From Pogona vitticeps (taxonomy: Eukaryota; Chordata; Lepidosauria; Squamata; Agamidae): 64,000 nt of DNA. Every line of letters begins with the position of its first letter. The stretch's first letter is position 1. The notes below the pieces were generated by a model. The model worked only from the letters and a program-made list of their open reading frames with translations, ran no database searches and was not told where the DNA came from. The DNA lies in assembly GCF_051106095.1 (NCBI RefSeq), contig NC_135786.1:86402001-86466000 (forward strand), in the 5' to 3' direction. Positions 35,293 to 46,714 of this stretch are shown here, piece after piece. The translations under genes were made by a program, and so were the position numbers.

Positions 35293-36107
35293 ATTTCAAA
35301 GTCTGGATTTTGTCTCTGAAAAAAAATAATAACTTAAGAACCTTCACATTTGGACATCTACAATTATGTGCAACAGTACTAGCATCTGGACCCACAGCAA
35401 GGAAATGCAAAAGGGTTAGGTATTGTTAGGAAAACTGTAAAATATATTGATCCCCTTTTCTCTTCCAATACTGTGTTTCTTTAAAAGTCTTATTAGCTTC
35501 AGAAACTCTGAACCAGCACTCTCTGAAAGAAATGCCTCCCAAAACATGAAGCCATTACAGCTGGGGAAAATTGTCTCCTTCATCTATGCAAGAGAGATAA
35601 TACTGTGAGCAAGGACACAGGAAAGTCCCAACCTAGGGTCCGGAGCCCAAAGGCTGGCAAGGGGAAGCAACAATCCTTCCATGGCAAGAGCTGTGTCAGC
35701 ATTCCAATATATTACACCAAATGTAACATGTGAATGTGGGATGACCATATTACAGTATGACTTTGTCCTTTGTAAAAGACGACTAATACATTTGTGTGGG
35801 GTTCTCTCCAATTCTTTTCTCTTCCAGGACCTTGCTCGAGGAACAAAGGACCTAAATTAATTTTTATAATTTTTTTATTTACAACAGCATAAATATCTAA
35901 TATTAGATGCTGATCAAGTTGCCTACTTCACTATCTCTATGACAGAGCAACAGAAAAGAGCAAAGAAACAAAACAACCCAGATCATAAACATCCCTTGAA
36001 TGTATTGATTATCACTGTCATGGTCACAAATGGGCACTCTGATCACATCACATTCATGTCTATCAGTCTTTTAAGGAATAACAGTTAAATGAAACTCCCC
36101 TAACCCC
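35293..36107. other. Unique sequence, no gene
   Basis: No repeat or coding family recognised. A T-rich stretch lies at 35862-35880. Confidence 0.4.
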
Positions 36108-36610
36108 AGAATTGTTTTTATTGAGTATGATACCAGGCGATATAGATGAGATAAAGAGTTACCCAGTGATCTATATAGCTAGTACAGTCAGAAAGCTTTA
36201 TGCTAAAAATTGGAAGAAAGCAGAGATACCAAAACAAGAGGAACTTATTGAGAAGATACGGGAAGTGGCAGAAATGGATATTCTTTCAGACGTGTTGAAA
36301 GACTGTCGAATTCAAAAGGAAACTGAACAATGAGATTTATTATACAAATGGCTTCAGTCTCCAGATAGTGTTGGAGTGACATAGATTTAAACTAAGATGT
36401 AACTGTAAGTTGAATGCTGGAGGGTAATCAAGCTGTAAAAAAGTTGATTTGTTATCGTAACACGAATAGATTGGATGATTGTATACTATGTGTTCTCCTA
36501 CCCCCCAAACCTTTTTCTTTTCCCCTACTTTCCCCCTATTTCCTTTTACCCTTTGTATTTCCTACCTTATTCTTAGTTGATAAAAAAATAAAAGAGCATG
36601 AAAAAAAAGC
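36108..36610 (+). repeat. L1 LINE 3' end (ORF2 C-terminus, 3' UTR, A tail)
   Basis: The frame up to 36333 ends 'ASTVRKLYAKNWKKAEIPKQ ... WI/LI EKIREVAEMD', which fits the last part of L1 ORF2 proteins (ARxLYAxxWK followed by a helix and LAEM). A stop follows, then about 250 bp of 3' UTR with a pyrimidine-rich run (36505-36565), AATAAA near 36588 and a short A tail at 36600-36608. It is strongly 5'-truncated, as most L1 copies are. I could not define a target duplication. Confidence 0.75.
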
Positions 36611-36611
36611 T

Positions 36612-37758
36612 CTGCCAAAATTTAATTAGTTAGCTTACCCAATTATTTACAATCCCATTTTTTAAAGCTCTCACTCACATACGCCTTTTACTTTGCCAAC
36701 CACCTTTCTCAGAACTATTATGGATCAGATTTTCACATCTAAAATACCCAACAGATTCTGACACAAAGATGCCAGGACTCATTTCGAAATCAGAATCATG
36801 CCTAGGTTTTTCAAAAGCATTGCACTCCTATTTTGTTTCACATTGGCAAGTCATCAGAACTCAGCATGTGGGATAAATGCAGTCTAATTGCAGGCGCTAA
36901 GCTACAGGCAGGCTGAGGCCGGGGGAATTGTCCCATCTTTGATAATTATTCAGTCTACAATTCATCTAAATATCAATAATATCAACCCAAGGGAAAGGCC
37001 TGTTTCATTCCAAAGACATCGTTATACAACAGATGTCATTGTGGGAATCAACACTTTAATATCTAAACTCTCTGGAACCAATTACTGGAGGGTATTTTCC
37101 TAATCCTGCTTGTCCATGTGACCTGCTACTCGTCCGCAAGCTTTTCCCCCCTCAGATATATAGGGCATTTGTTTAATAAGTGTCTTTTCTGTTCAGAGTT
37201 GGCTATGCTTTTTTGCCTCCTTCCCTTCCTATCAGTAAGCACCTCATCTTCACATCAATAACAAACTGTTTACTCCCATGTTAACTGTTCACAAAAGCTT
37301 AGCTTTTTAATAAAGTAGTTCACCTACCAGCTGAATCAATACGTTAACAACATAAGTACTAGTAGTATTGCAAATCTAACAAGAAGTCATTGTCTTGAAT
37401 TTGTTGCACAATGAAAGTCTTAACCTAACCTTCTGTAGTGTGGACAGAAATGTCACAGAATACAAATTTCTCAGAAGGAGGTAAATAGGACTGTCAGGGA
37501 TATTCTGCTTTGAAAAGAACTGAGTTGGACCAATTCAAGCCTTAATTTTGAATCCACAGCTAGTACTAATAATAATTTGGGGTTATTGTCAGTTTCCACC
37601 TGCTGTCTTCTGCTAAAACACCCTTTGAAAATGTACTTTAAGGCTCAGCAACTTGCAGCTCAGGTCAAACCTGAACCTCAGAGAATACTATCTGCTTTCC
37701 CATAATACTCATTGCCTTAGGCTTTATTCATGGAGGGAGCACCCAGACCAGAAACCAG
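36612..37758. other. Unique sequence, possible constrained block, no gene
   Basis: From about 36740 to 37130 the sequence has no repeats, balanced composition and several AT-rich homeodomain-like words ('gataattattcag', 'tcaataatatc'), resembling conserved non-coding DNA. The rest is unremarkable. Confidence 0.4.
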
Positions 37759-37760
37759 TA

Positions 37761-38178
37761 CAGTGGTGCCCCGCATAGCAATGATAATCTGTTATGGAAA
37801 AATCATCGCTATACGGATTTGTCGCTATGCAGAACAAAAAAACCCATAGGAATGCATTAAAACACGTTTAATGCGTTCCTATGGGCAAAAAACGCACCGT
37901 TATGTGAAAATCCTCCATATGGCCGCCATTTTGCTGCCCGGTAAGCAAGGAATGGCGGCAAAAACACTGCAGGCAGCCATTTTTTTACCTGGTGGCCATT
38001 TTGGAACCGCCGATCAGCTGTTAGGAAAACATCGCTATGTGAAAATCGGTAAGCGAAACAGCTTACAGATCATTGCAAAGCGATGTTTGACCATTTAAAA
38101 TCACAAAAACAATCGCAAAAAAACATCGCTATGCGGATACATCATTAAATGGGGTGCCCATTATGCGGGGCACCACTG
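37761..38178. mobile_element. CAGTGGTGCC-family element, 'ATCGCTATG' subfamily
   Basis: 418 bp flanked by TA (37759-37760, 38179-38180) with ends CAGTGGTGCCCCGCATAGCA and 'attatgcggggcaccactg'. The word 'catcgctatg' or its complement recurs at least six times (for example near 37804, 37828, 38030 and 38125). The centre ('ggccgccattttgctgccc', 'gccgatcagctg') is shared with the element at 62247. No coding capacity. Confidence 0.85.
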
Positions 38179-38254
38179 TACATTCCATTTTGCTAAACAG
38201 AATACTTCTGATTTTAGTGAAATTTATTTGTAGCAAGACATGCCACGGAACGTC

Positions 38255-38390
38255 TGAATAGCTCAGTGGTTTAAGTAGAGATTGGAAGCTTAATTCCCCT
38301 CTATGCCTCCTTGACAAGGACTGGACTTGTTGATCACTTGAGTCCCTTCCAGGTCTGTAGTTCTAAGATGATGATGATTAAAACACAGTA
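38255..38390 (+). repeat. Short tRNA-derived SINE (family D)
   Basis: Contains 'aatagctcagtggtttaag', 'gcttaattcccctctatgcc', 'tccttgacaaggactggac' and 'ccttccaggtctgtagttc', ending in a GATGATGATGATTA tail. Homologous to 31205-31350. The start was placed at the tRNA-like head; no clear duplication. Confidence 0.7.
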
Positions 38391-39240
38391 TATTAAATGA
38401 AGAGTAGTAGGTGAGAATAATCACGTGTGACTAATAGATCTCCTTCACCACACAGAGGAACATCTATGCAAAATATATGATCCTTGTGACTTCTGCAAGA
38501 TTTTTCACTTGAAATCTTATGATATCAGTGGTTATTAGCCATCAGTGATCTTGCTTCTACACTTTCCCAGGCTGCAGCATTTAGTCAGGATTGATAGGAA
38601 CAGATCTATCCTCTGCCTCCACTAACAGGTGCAACAGTTCATAATGTTTTCCCCAAACATAAGGTGAGTATTGTTGCAGCTGGATTTCTTCCCTCCCTTG
38701 AATCAAATAATAATTCACCTCTTATCCTATCCCAAAAAGGCAGATCCCAAAACTCCACCTACTTTCTCAATCCTAATTTATTATTATCATAGAAATCAGC
38801 TGGGCTCTGAGCCAATCTGCTCAAAGCAGATATTGACACATAGTTAGTTTTGACTAATCTTTGCTTGGTTGTGCCTTGTATGGATTACTATCTCCTCGCT
38901 GTAAAAGACCATGAGTTACTACCAAGGAGGTAGCACTGTATTCGTGTTTTAGATGGGGACTTGGTTGATGCACGTTTAAATTCCTTTTAAGCCACAGCAC
39001 TCACTTAATATCTTTGGCCCAGCTTGACAAAACTCCCAGGGTAGCTGTGACCATAAAGCAAGAGCCATGCAGGCCACTTTGAAAAGCATGCACAGGAAGG
39101 AAGCGAGCCATATTCATCAACGAAATTCTACATTTACAGATTTTTGAAGGATTGTTGGAGATAGTGCCAAGTATTCTGAAATAACTGCCAACGCATATAT
39201 TATACCAGAGCGTGGCACAAGAGGAAGCTACTATCAAAAA
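38391..39240. other. Unique sequence, no gene
   Basis: No repeat or coding family recognised, though the last 100 bases may already belong to the LINE that follows. Confidence 0.35.
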
Positions 39241-39244
39241 AATC

Positions 39245-40029
39245 CCTCAGAGAGAGCCGCTGTTCATTCTCTGAGATTTTAACGCTAGAGTTGGTGCTGA
39301 TCACAATTCTTGGCCCATTTGTCTGGGCTGTTTTGGCATTGGGAAGGTGAACGAAAATGGCCAAAACTTGCTGGAGTTTTGTTGGTATTATGGTCTTTGT
39401 GTCAGCAACATGTTCTTTAATACGAAGCTTGAACACAGAGTCTCTTGGAGACATCCAAGATCAAAGCATTGGCATCAGCTCGATTTGATTCTCACTAGAC
39501 GCCCCTTCACGGATGGCTGCCTTGTTGTGGTGAAGGGGCTTGAGTAATTCAGAGAAGCTATGGGCTATGCCATGCAGGGACACCCAAGACGGACAGGTCA
39601 TAGTGGAGAGTTCTGACTAAACGCGATCCACCTGGAGCAGGAACTGGCAAGCCACTCCAGGATCTTTGCCAAGAAAACTCCATGCACAGAAATAAAAGGC
39701 TAAAAGATATGACACACGAAGATAAGCCCCTCAGGGTGGAAGGCGTCCAACATGCTACTGAGGAAGAACGGAGGACAAGGACAAGTAGCTCCAGAACTAA
39801 TGAAGTGGAACTTATGAATCGTTTTAGTAAAGCCTGCCAAGACTTTGGACTAACAATCAGACTGAAGAAAACACAAGTCAGGGGCCAGGGCGTGGACTCA
39901 GCTCCCTCTATTACCATCTCTACACAAGAATTGGAGGTTGTTCATGATTTTGTGTACATTGGCTCAACAATCTCTGACATTCTCTCCCTAGATGTCGAGC
40001 TGGATAAACGCATTGGAAAAGCAGCTACC
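39245..40029 (+). repeat. LINE fragment, endonuclease and RT pieces (plus strand)
   Basis: 39270-39502 encodes an apurinic-endonuclease-like C-terminal part: 'NARVGADHNSWPICLG'-type sequence, then 'NENGQNLLEFCWYYGLCVSN' and 'SWRHPRSKHWHQLDLILTRR'. These are hallmarks of APE-type non-LTR elements often misannotated as craniofacial development protein 2-like. 39816-40029 encodes RT-region sequence, 'MNRFSKACQDFGLTI', 'LEVVHDFVYIGSTISD' and 'LDKRIGKAAT'. About 1 kb of RT that should lie between is missing, replaced by the segment at 39503-39815. I cannot place the clade with certainty. Confidence 0.75.
39503..39815 (+). repeat. BovB-5'UTR-like segment inside the LINE
   Basis: Contains 'cggatggctgccttgttgtgg', 'ggaactggcaagccactccag', 'tctttgccaagaaaactcc' and 'ccaacatgctactgagg', which I recognise as resembling the 5' untranslated region of BovB-type LINEs. 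It stands between endonuclease and RT sequence of another LINE, an order no intact LINE has. It is either a mosaic insertion or a shared untranslated region moved by rearrangement. Confidence 0.5.
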
Positions 40030-41960
40030 ATCCTTCAGTCTCAAGAAACTATGGTAACATGCTCTGTATGGAGGTCTTGGAACAGCTTTTAGTGTGGCTG
40101 AGAAGGCCAATTCAAGAATGACAATCCCTTCCACACTGAAGACAATACAATCTGTCCCCTGTCCAGCTCCCTGGTTTTGCTGGTTTCAAGACTGCCTCTT
40201 TGCCTCAGCTTCCTGGACAAGGGTCTCTTCAAATTGGGAGAGGCCGTGATGCACTGCTTGCCTCCAAGCTGAACGCTCAGATGTCAGGGTTTCCCATCTG
40301 TTGAGGTTGATTCCTAAAGCCTTCAGATCCTGCTTGCAGATGTCTTTGTATCACAGCTGTGGCCTCCCTTGGGGGCGGCTTCCCTGCACGAATTCTCCAT
40401 ACAGGAGATCTTTTGGAATCCGACCATCAGCTATTCTCGCGACATGCCCAAGCCAATGTAGACGGTGCTGTTTCAGTAATGTTTACATGCTAAAAATGGC
40501 AGCTCGTTCTAGGACTACTCTATTTGGAACTTTGTCCTGCCAGGAGATACCAAAAATGCGTTGGAGATGACGCATATGGAACGTGTTCATCTTCCTCTCC
40601 TGCAGTGTACAAACGGTCCAGGACTCGCTGCACTACAGGAGTGTGCTCAGGACACAGGCTCTATAGACCTGGATTTTGGTGTATGCCGTCAGCTTCTTAT
40701 TAAGCTCTACTCTCTTTGTGAGTCTAGAGAACATGGTAGCTGCTTTGCCAATGCGTTTATCCAGCTCAACATCTAGGGAGAGAGTGTCAGAGATCGTTGA
40801 GCCAAGGTACATGAAGTAATGAACAACCTCCAATTCTTGCGTGGTGATAGTAATAGAGGGAGCTGAGTCCACGCCCTGGCCCCTGACTTGTGTTTTCTTC
40901 AGTCTGATTGTTAGTCCAAAGTCTTAGCAGGCCTTGCTAAAATGATTCATGTGTTGTTGGAGGTCTTCAGCAGAGTGGGCAACAATGGCTGCATCATTGG
41001 CAAAGAGGAAGTCCTGCATGCATTTCAGTTGGACTTTGGTCTTTGCTCTCAATCTAGAGAGATTAAAGAGCTTTCCATCTGATCTAGTCCGCAGATAGAC
41101 ACCTTCTGTTGCGGTTCCAAAGGGCTGCTTCACCATGACAGCAAAAAAGATCCGAAACAGGGTTGGTGCGAGGACACAGCTTTGTTTTACTCCACTTTGG
41201 GTGTCAAAGGGATCTGATGTTGAGCCATCAAAAACTACAGTGCCCTTCATTTCCTAATGAAAGGACCTGATGATGTTAAGGTGGACATCCAGTCTTGGGA
41301 AGTATTTTTAAAAGGCTGTCCCTGTTAACCAAATCAAAGGCCTTTGTGAGATCTATGAAGGCCACAAAGAGGGACTGTTGTTGTTCCCTACATTTCTCCT
41401 GCAACTGTCTGAGGAAAATACCATGTCAGTGGTGGATTTATTAGCTCAAAATCCACACTGTGATTCTGGATAGACTCTGTCTGCATGCACCTGGGGTCTC
41501 TTCAGCACAACACAGGCAAGCAGCTTCCCTACAACGCTGAGAAGAGAGATACCTCCAGCAAAGACAAAAGACTTCGTACATCTCGGTGGTGATGATCTCT
41601 TTACAGCACTTCAGCACGTCAACGGGGATGTTATCTTCCCAGGTGCCCTGCCAGAGGCAAGGGAATCCAAGGCCGCTTTTATTTCTGCTACAGTTGGTTC
41701 ATTGTCCAGCTCTTCCAGTGCTGCACCCAGCGTTCCATCTGCTGTGCTCGGTCCTGGATGATCACACCTGTAGCAGACTTCAAGGGAGCAGATTTCTTCT
41801 GAATTGGACCTAAAGCCTGCTTGATACTGTCATACATTCCCTTGATGTTACCTATGTCCACTTCCATCTGTATCTGAGAGCAGAGCTGAAGCCAATCATA
41901 GTTGGAACATCTCCTGGCAGCCTGTTGGACTTGGCTTACACCAAGACTATACTTTCTGCG
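40030..41960 (-). repeat. LINE (APE-type), RT domain and 3' part (minus strand)
   Basis: Minus-strand frames at 40924-41250 and 40633-40872 encode, in order, 'MKGTVVFDGSTSDPFDTQSG', 'GVKQSCVLAPTLF', 'DFLFANDAAIVAHS' (the RT active-site block, normally FADDAA, here FANDAA), 'LQQHMNHFSKAC' and then 'LEVVHYFMYLGSTISD' and 'YTKIQVYRACVLSTLL'. Upstream, 41300-41900 holds the earlier RT blocks in broken frames. Downstream, 40135-40600 holds the C-terminal 'WLGHVARI'-type region. Frames are broken in several places and one catalytic-box Asp is changed, so it is dead. It is the same family as the plus-strand piece it abuts at about 40030. Confidence 0.8.
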
Positions 41961-43320
41961 AAGTTTTTTTATATTGTAATGCTGAAGCTGTAAACATGTA
42001 TAACCTGGATGATGAAAGAGTTATTGGTTGTGTCTGAGTAGTGGTTCCCAGTCACAGGGCTCCTTTTATTCTGGGACTACAGTTTACTTGGCTATTCTAC
42101 TTAAGGCTTCTGCATTTATAAGGCCAAAGGTGGGGCTAAACTAATATGAACCTAGTCTTAAAAGAGCAGCACAAGTGCCTTCGCTTTAGAAAAGGGTGGA
42201 CAGACATGTGCCTTTTACCGTGGCCATGCTATAAGTGATTTTTTTTTAACAGATAAAAACCCACTAACATTATTTTAACGCATTATTTTTTAAAACAATT
42301 AGATTTGCCTTTTCCTCTCCTTTGTCCCCTGCAAACATTAACACATTAAATCTAACATGTTGATTTCTGATCTTGCTATTATACAGATGATTAAGCATAT
42401 GGAATATAGGATGACATTAAGTAAAGAGTGAGCTGTGAGTACTTAGAACTGGATTGATATCTTAAGGTTAACGTGTAAGAGTACAGTGAAGAGGTTTTGA
42501 ACATTTTGCATAATAATGCTATCCCCCTCATTCTTTTCTTAGGATATCTGAACAACATTTATGTTGTAATAAGCCAGGACTGATATTAAATCAAACAATT
42601 TCAAGCAGAACTATGATGAACATACTTTCAAATGAAAGAAAAGTGGTTAGCAATATAGTTCCTGGAGTTTAACACTCTCTGGTCAGGAGGTCACATATGC
42701 TAAAGTTGCTTATTTATGTCCCTATTAAAGACTCAATCTGTGGGAAGCTGGATTGAAGCAATATGTCTCACTCTTCCAAATAAAGAATGTATTGTTGTTA
42801 CACCATACATGTTTTGTTTCTGGATAGTTAATGTTAACAATGTAGGAGCTGCAGGTGACTCTAACAGTCTCCCCATGCCTTCAGGAAAAAGTGTAGGGCG
42901 GGGGAGAGACTAACAACACAAAGCCTCATCAGAAGAAATGCATTTTTCCTTGGTATTTGTCCGGAACATGCTCCATTAAACACTGGGCAAAGTGGATATT
43001 TTATGAATGAATGAACAAGTGAATATTCTAGCGTAGATATTTTACTGCTTGATGCTTAATTATGCGTTGGTATTTCAGGTACTGTGATACTGAGCAAATG
43101 GCAAGCAGGCCTGGGGTAAAAGAATAGGACTTTATGTGCTTAGAGGAAATTGTCTGAAGGAATTTAGTCATATGACAAAAGACCATGTGGGTGCCCTAGC
43201 GCTTCTGCTCTTCAGATTGTTACAGCCTGTCCTGCATTATCAGAAAGCCTTGGAAAAGGATGGCACTGAACACATGACAACTTATATGGAGCTCACAGGG
43301 ACCTTGATAGGGATTTGAAC
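41961..43320. other. Unique sequence, no gene
   Basis: No coding or repeat family recognised. The TTTAAA-rich stretch at 42240-42300 is AT-rich but not a recognised element. Confidence 0.4.
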
Positions 43321-43324
43321 GTAA

Positions 43325-43440
43325 GGAGTAGTTTTACCAGCGTCCACACCATGAGTTTCCACAGCCACATGGGGATTCAAACCCATGTCTGCTGAGTCCT
43401 AGTCCATCACACTATCCACTACACCACCACTCTATCCACT
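43325..43440 (-). repeat. tRNA-derived SINE (MIR-like family E)
   Basis: Minus strand reads 'ggtggtgtagtggatagtg' (A box), 'catgggtttgaatccccatg' (B box) and 'tggctgtggaaactcatgg', the pattern of a widespread tRNA-headed SINE. Only the 5' part is clear, and the tail side near 43320 is eroded. Confidence 0.6.
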
Positions 43441-43484
43441 CTACACCAACACAAACCCTGAATCTGTAAGGCCAACAGCTTAGT

Positions 43485-43833
43485 AAAGGTAAAGGTAAAG
43501 GTTCCCCTTGACAATTTCTTGTCCAGTCGTGTTCGATTCTGGGGGGCGGTGCTCATCCCCGTTTCCAAGCCATAGAGCCAGCATTTTGTCCGAAGACAAT
43601 CTTCCATGGTCACATGGCCAGTGCGACTCAGACACGGAACGCTGTTACCTTCCCACCGAGGTGGTCCCTATTAATCTACTTGCATTTGCATGCTTTCGAA
43701 CCGCTAGGTTGGCGGGAGCTGGGACAAGCGACGGGCGCTCACTCCGTCGCGTGGATTCGATCTTATGACTGCTGGTATTCTGACCCTGCAGCACAGGCTT
43801 CTGTGGTTTAGCCTGCAGCGCCACCACATCCCT
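43485..43833 (-). repeat. Sauria-type SINE, complete
   Basis: 349 bp flanked by a perfect 18-bp duplication, taaggccaacagcttagt (43467-43484 and 43834-43851). On the minus strand it runs from a tRNA-like 'gtggtggcgctgcaggctaaacc' head through 'cataagatcgaatccacgcg' and 'cggttcgaaagcatgc' to the BovB-like end and a (CCTTTA)n tail. The perfect long duplication and the intact 5' and 3' parts suggest one of the youngest insertions in the window. Confidence 0.92.
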
Positions 43834-43851
43834 TAAGGCCAACAGCTTAGT

Positions 43852-44333
43852 CCAGTGGATATCAAAAGACCAACACAATTTCTACTCAAATGTTATACAA
43901 GCAAAAAAAGGTTCCTAAGGACAATTCAAGAGATTAAGATAAACTACATGTTTTTCAGGAGTACAAACAGAAGCACTCATACTGAACAATGAGAGTATGT
44001 AAATCAGTCAGATAGCAGAACTATGCAGGGTTTAACTCCAACAATGTCTGGCATTCAGTTGTGGACTTTTATTCCTTTCGACCTCTGCCTTCTGCCTGTA
44101 GTCTAGCCATGTGGTAGTTGTCATGCTTATTTTACTTATTTATCATTGTATTTTATTTCTATACTGCCTTTCTCCAAGAACTGGGATTCAAGGGGACATA
44201 TAAAACAGTTAAATTCAATAGAAGATTAAAATGCAATAGAATTACAAATGTTAAAAACAAGACTAAATTCATGATATTAAAATTAAAATTAGCACACTTT
44301 AACACTAATTTGCCTTTAAAATAAGAAGCAGAT
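43852..44333. other. Eroded LINE-like 3' end, no gene
   Basis: From 44120 to 44330 'tatttctatactgcctttctcc', 'ggggacatataaaacag' and 'aaaatgcaatagaattac' resemble the reverse of a CR1/L2-type 3' end. Too decayed to name. The first 270 bp show nothing. Confidence 0.35.
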
Positions 44334-44988
44334 TGTGGCGGACAGCCCACGCGTCACTCCTCTCAGTCATTTTAGAGCTCTAGTGCAGGAGCCTATGACA
44401 AGACAGGAAGGGTGGAGTCAAGAGAACTGGGTGAGACAGAGAGTCAGTTAGGGAGAAGATTGTGAAGTGTTTAGACACGAGATTGGAAAGTTGGTGTGTT
44501 AGAGAATATAAAACAGTTAAAAAAATAATAAATACATAGAATACAGTGGTGCCTCGCAAGACGAATGTAATTCATTCCGTGAGAAGTGCTGGCTTGTGAA
44601 AAAATCATCTTGCGAAAAACCGTTTCCCATAGGAATGTATTGCAATGCATTCCTATGGGAACCTCGCAAGACAAATGAAATGTTTTCATCTTGCGAGGCA
44701 TTGGTCTAAAAAAAAAACCATCTTGCGAAGTACGGTCATAGAAGAAGCTGTCTTCTTAGCGATCGAAAAACCAATCGTCCTGCGGATTTTTCATCCTGCG
44801 AGGCATTTGTCTTGCGAAGCACCACTGTATATTGAGACCTTGATTAAAGTGAATGAATACAAGTAAGCGTATATGCAATCAAATCCACATTTATTGAATG
44901 AATAATAAAAGAACATCAATGATTTTACTTCTGTGATTTACCTACCAAACCATAAATAAACCTTGTTATATTTGGCAGCAATAGTCTG
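44334..44988 (+). mobile_element. Fossil LTR (copy 1), interrupted by a MITE
   Basis: Starts 'tgtggcggacagcccacgcg' and ends near 'tatttggcagcaatagtctg'. Removing the 284-bp element at 44544-44827 leaves about 370 bp. It matches the adjacent copy at 44989-45348 at its start and around 'aataaaccttgttatatttggcag'. It looks like one LTR of a decayed LTR retroelement. The two LTRs differ at many positions, so the element is old. Confidence 0.6.
44544..44827. mobile_element. CAGTGGTGCC-family element, 'CTTGCGAA' subfamily
   Basis: 284 bp flanked by TA (44542-44543, 44828-44829) with ends CAGTGGTGCCTCGCAAGACG and 'gtcttgcgaagcaccactg'. The word 'cttgcgaa' or 'tcgcaag' appears about eight times in both orientations. 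The centre is the small palindrome 'cataggaatgtattgcaatgc' with 'attcctatggg'. It inserted into an LTR and is younger than it. Confidence 0.88.
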
Positions 44989-45348
44989 TGTAGCGGATAG
45001 CCCATACGTCACCTATCCATCACGGCGGAACCTTGACGGGAGAGCCAATGGGGAGACCAGAAGGCGGGGCCAGAAGATAGTTGGGAGTCGGAGGGAAAGA
45101 AGGAGTGGAGGGTGCTGGAAAGAGGGTTAGAGAGCTGGAGGCTTGGGAATTGGACCAGGAGGGTCAGAGATAGATAGGGAGAGTTAAAAGAGCGATTTGA
45201 ATGAACCAAACCTCATTTATATATGTGATTCACTTCCTGTGATTTATACCGCAATTCCCAACTGAATATTAACCCCACCCTGTTCAATAAACTGACTGTG
45301 TTTGGCAGCATAAGTGTCCAGTACTTAATTGATGTTAAAGAAATAACA
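44989..45348 (+). mobile_element. Fossil LTR (copy 2)
   Basis: 360 bp from 'tgtagcggatagcccatacg' to 'gttaaagaaataaca', so it has the usual TG...CA ends. It carries an AATAAA-like signal in 'ttcaataaactgactg'. Directly after it 'tctggtggcagcgag' looks like the primer-binding region of an LTR retroelement. It lies immediately behind another copy in the same orientation. Class (gypsy-like or retroviral) cannot be fixed from this alone. Confidence 0.65.
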
Positions 45349-45660
45349 TCTGGTGGCAGCGAGAAGAGGAGGAATGAGTGTGAGCCTTTGTGAGGAAGAA
45401 ATAAAACAGGGGCCACAAGGGCGAGCACCACAGTCTGAAATTCATATTTGGTACAGTGAAGGTAATATCCTGGTGGCAGCTTAAAATGGTGAAAAGAACA
45501 AGTCGTGTCCAAAGGTGAACCTATGTGAGTGGGAAAACAAACAGGGGACAATGGAGGGGTGCGCGAAACAGATCTTCGATTAAAATCATGTAGTTTGAAG
45601 CATTTAGTGTCCAAAGGCCTACATAAATAAAAAAAAGTCTTTGCCCGTCTCTGGAAGGAT
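45349..45660 (+). mobile_element. Remnant of LTR-element leader region
   Basis: Begins with the primer-binding-like 'tctggtggcagcgag' and repeats 'tggtggcagc' again near 45471. No recognisable gag or pol sequence follows; the element is a decayed fragment. The minus-strand frame crossing it is not a protein of known type. Confidence 0.4.
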
Positions 45661-45664
45661 GGCA

Positions 45665-46345
45665 CAAATGCAGCTTGGAACTTAATTAGTTCCAGAGGCT
45701 GGGAGCTGCTACCAAGAGGGGCATTTCTCGAGTCGCCACCAATCAGGTCTCTGAAGGTGGCGGGACCATGGAAAGAGTCTCTCCAGTAGCTCTTAAAGCC
45801 TGAGCAAGTCTTTTAGGTAACCTGGATGCAAATCATATAGAGCTTTATAGGTCATAACCAGTACTTTGAATTGTGCTCCCAAACAGATCAGTAGCCAGTG
45901 CAGCTCTTGTAGAAAGGAAATTATATGTTCCCTATAACTGGACCCACACAGTGGTCTGGCTGCCCTGTTTGGGCCAGGTGAAGTTTCTAAACACTCTTCA
46001 AAGGCAGCCCTACGTAAAGAACACAACAGTAATCCAGTCTAGATGTTACCTAAGGCATGTGTCTCTGTAACCAATTCAGACATCAGGAATGTATACAAAT
46101 GGTACAGCAGCTTTAGGACAATAGTGCAAGTGCACTCCTGGCCACCACTAAGACATTCAGGATTAAGGATGAATCCAGTACACCCAAACTCTGAACCAGG
46201 GTTTTCAAGAGGAATACAACTGCATCCAGCACCAGCTGATTCAAGGCTCTGCCTTTCAAATAATCATTAGCACCTCTGACTTGTCTGGATTAAGTTTCAA
46301 CTTGTTCACTTCTACCTAGTCTATTTCTAGCTCCAGACACTAGTC
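45665..46345. repeat. Dispersed repeat, LINE-like, class uncertain
   Basis: The plus strand contains 'gagctttataggtcataacc', 'gccagtgcagctcttgtag', 'aacactcttcaaaggcagcc' and 'acaacagtaatccagtctag', phrases I associate with a very common squamate repeat. The minus-strand frame 45793-46026 includes 'LHWLLICLGAQFKVLVMTYKAL', which resembles the C-terminal LHWLPV...FK region of CR1/L2-type LINEs. The two readings are not fully consistent, so the class stays open. Confidence 0.45.
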
Positions 46346-46360
46346 TAGAACCAAAACAGC

Positions 46361-46425
46361 CCAGCCAGCACAGCTAGTGGCAAAGTCCAAGTACACCTGG
46401 GTTACCCAACATTGGGAAACATAGA
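46361..46425. mobile_element. Half copy of the CAGTGGTTCCCAACC hAT MITE
   Basis: Only the right half is recognisable: 'agtccaagtacacctggg' and 'ttacccaacattgggaaac'. The left arm is missing or eroded. Confidence 0.5.
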
Positions 46426-46714
46426 TCTAACAGGTTCTAACAGTCCTGGCTAAGCTTCAGGATGATTATCATAACAATGCAATGTCATTGCGCTTGAGGT
46501 CAGGGACATTGCTATGACTGATTAGCCACATATACCATACAGCTACACTGGATTCAGTACACAAATTAAATGAAATAAGACAATATTCACTTTTATATGT
46601 TTTGTATTTCCATAGATGTGAAACTTCAGAATTGGTAACGTCTGACTTCTCTGTAAATACTGCGAAAATATTTGCAAACACTTTTGGTTGAAATCTTTTG
46701 CTTGATGAGAAAAT

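Noticed and set aside
43320-43440. A tRNA gene suggested by A- and B-box-like sequence
   Set aside because: There is no cloverleaf or anticodon stem that I can draw, and it continues as a SINE body.
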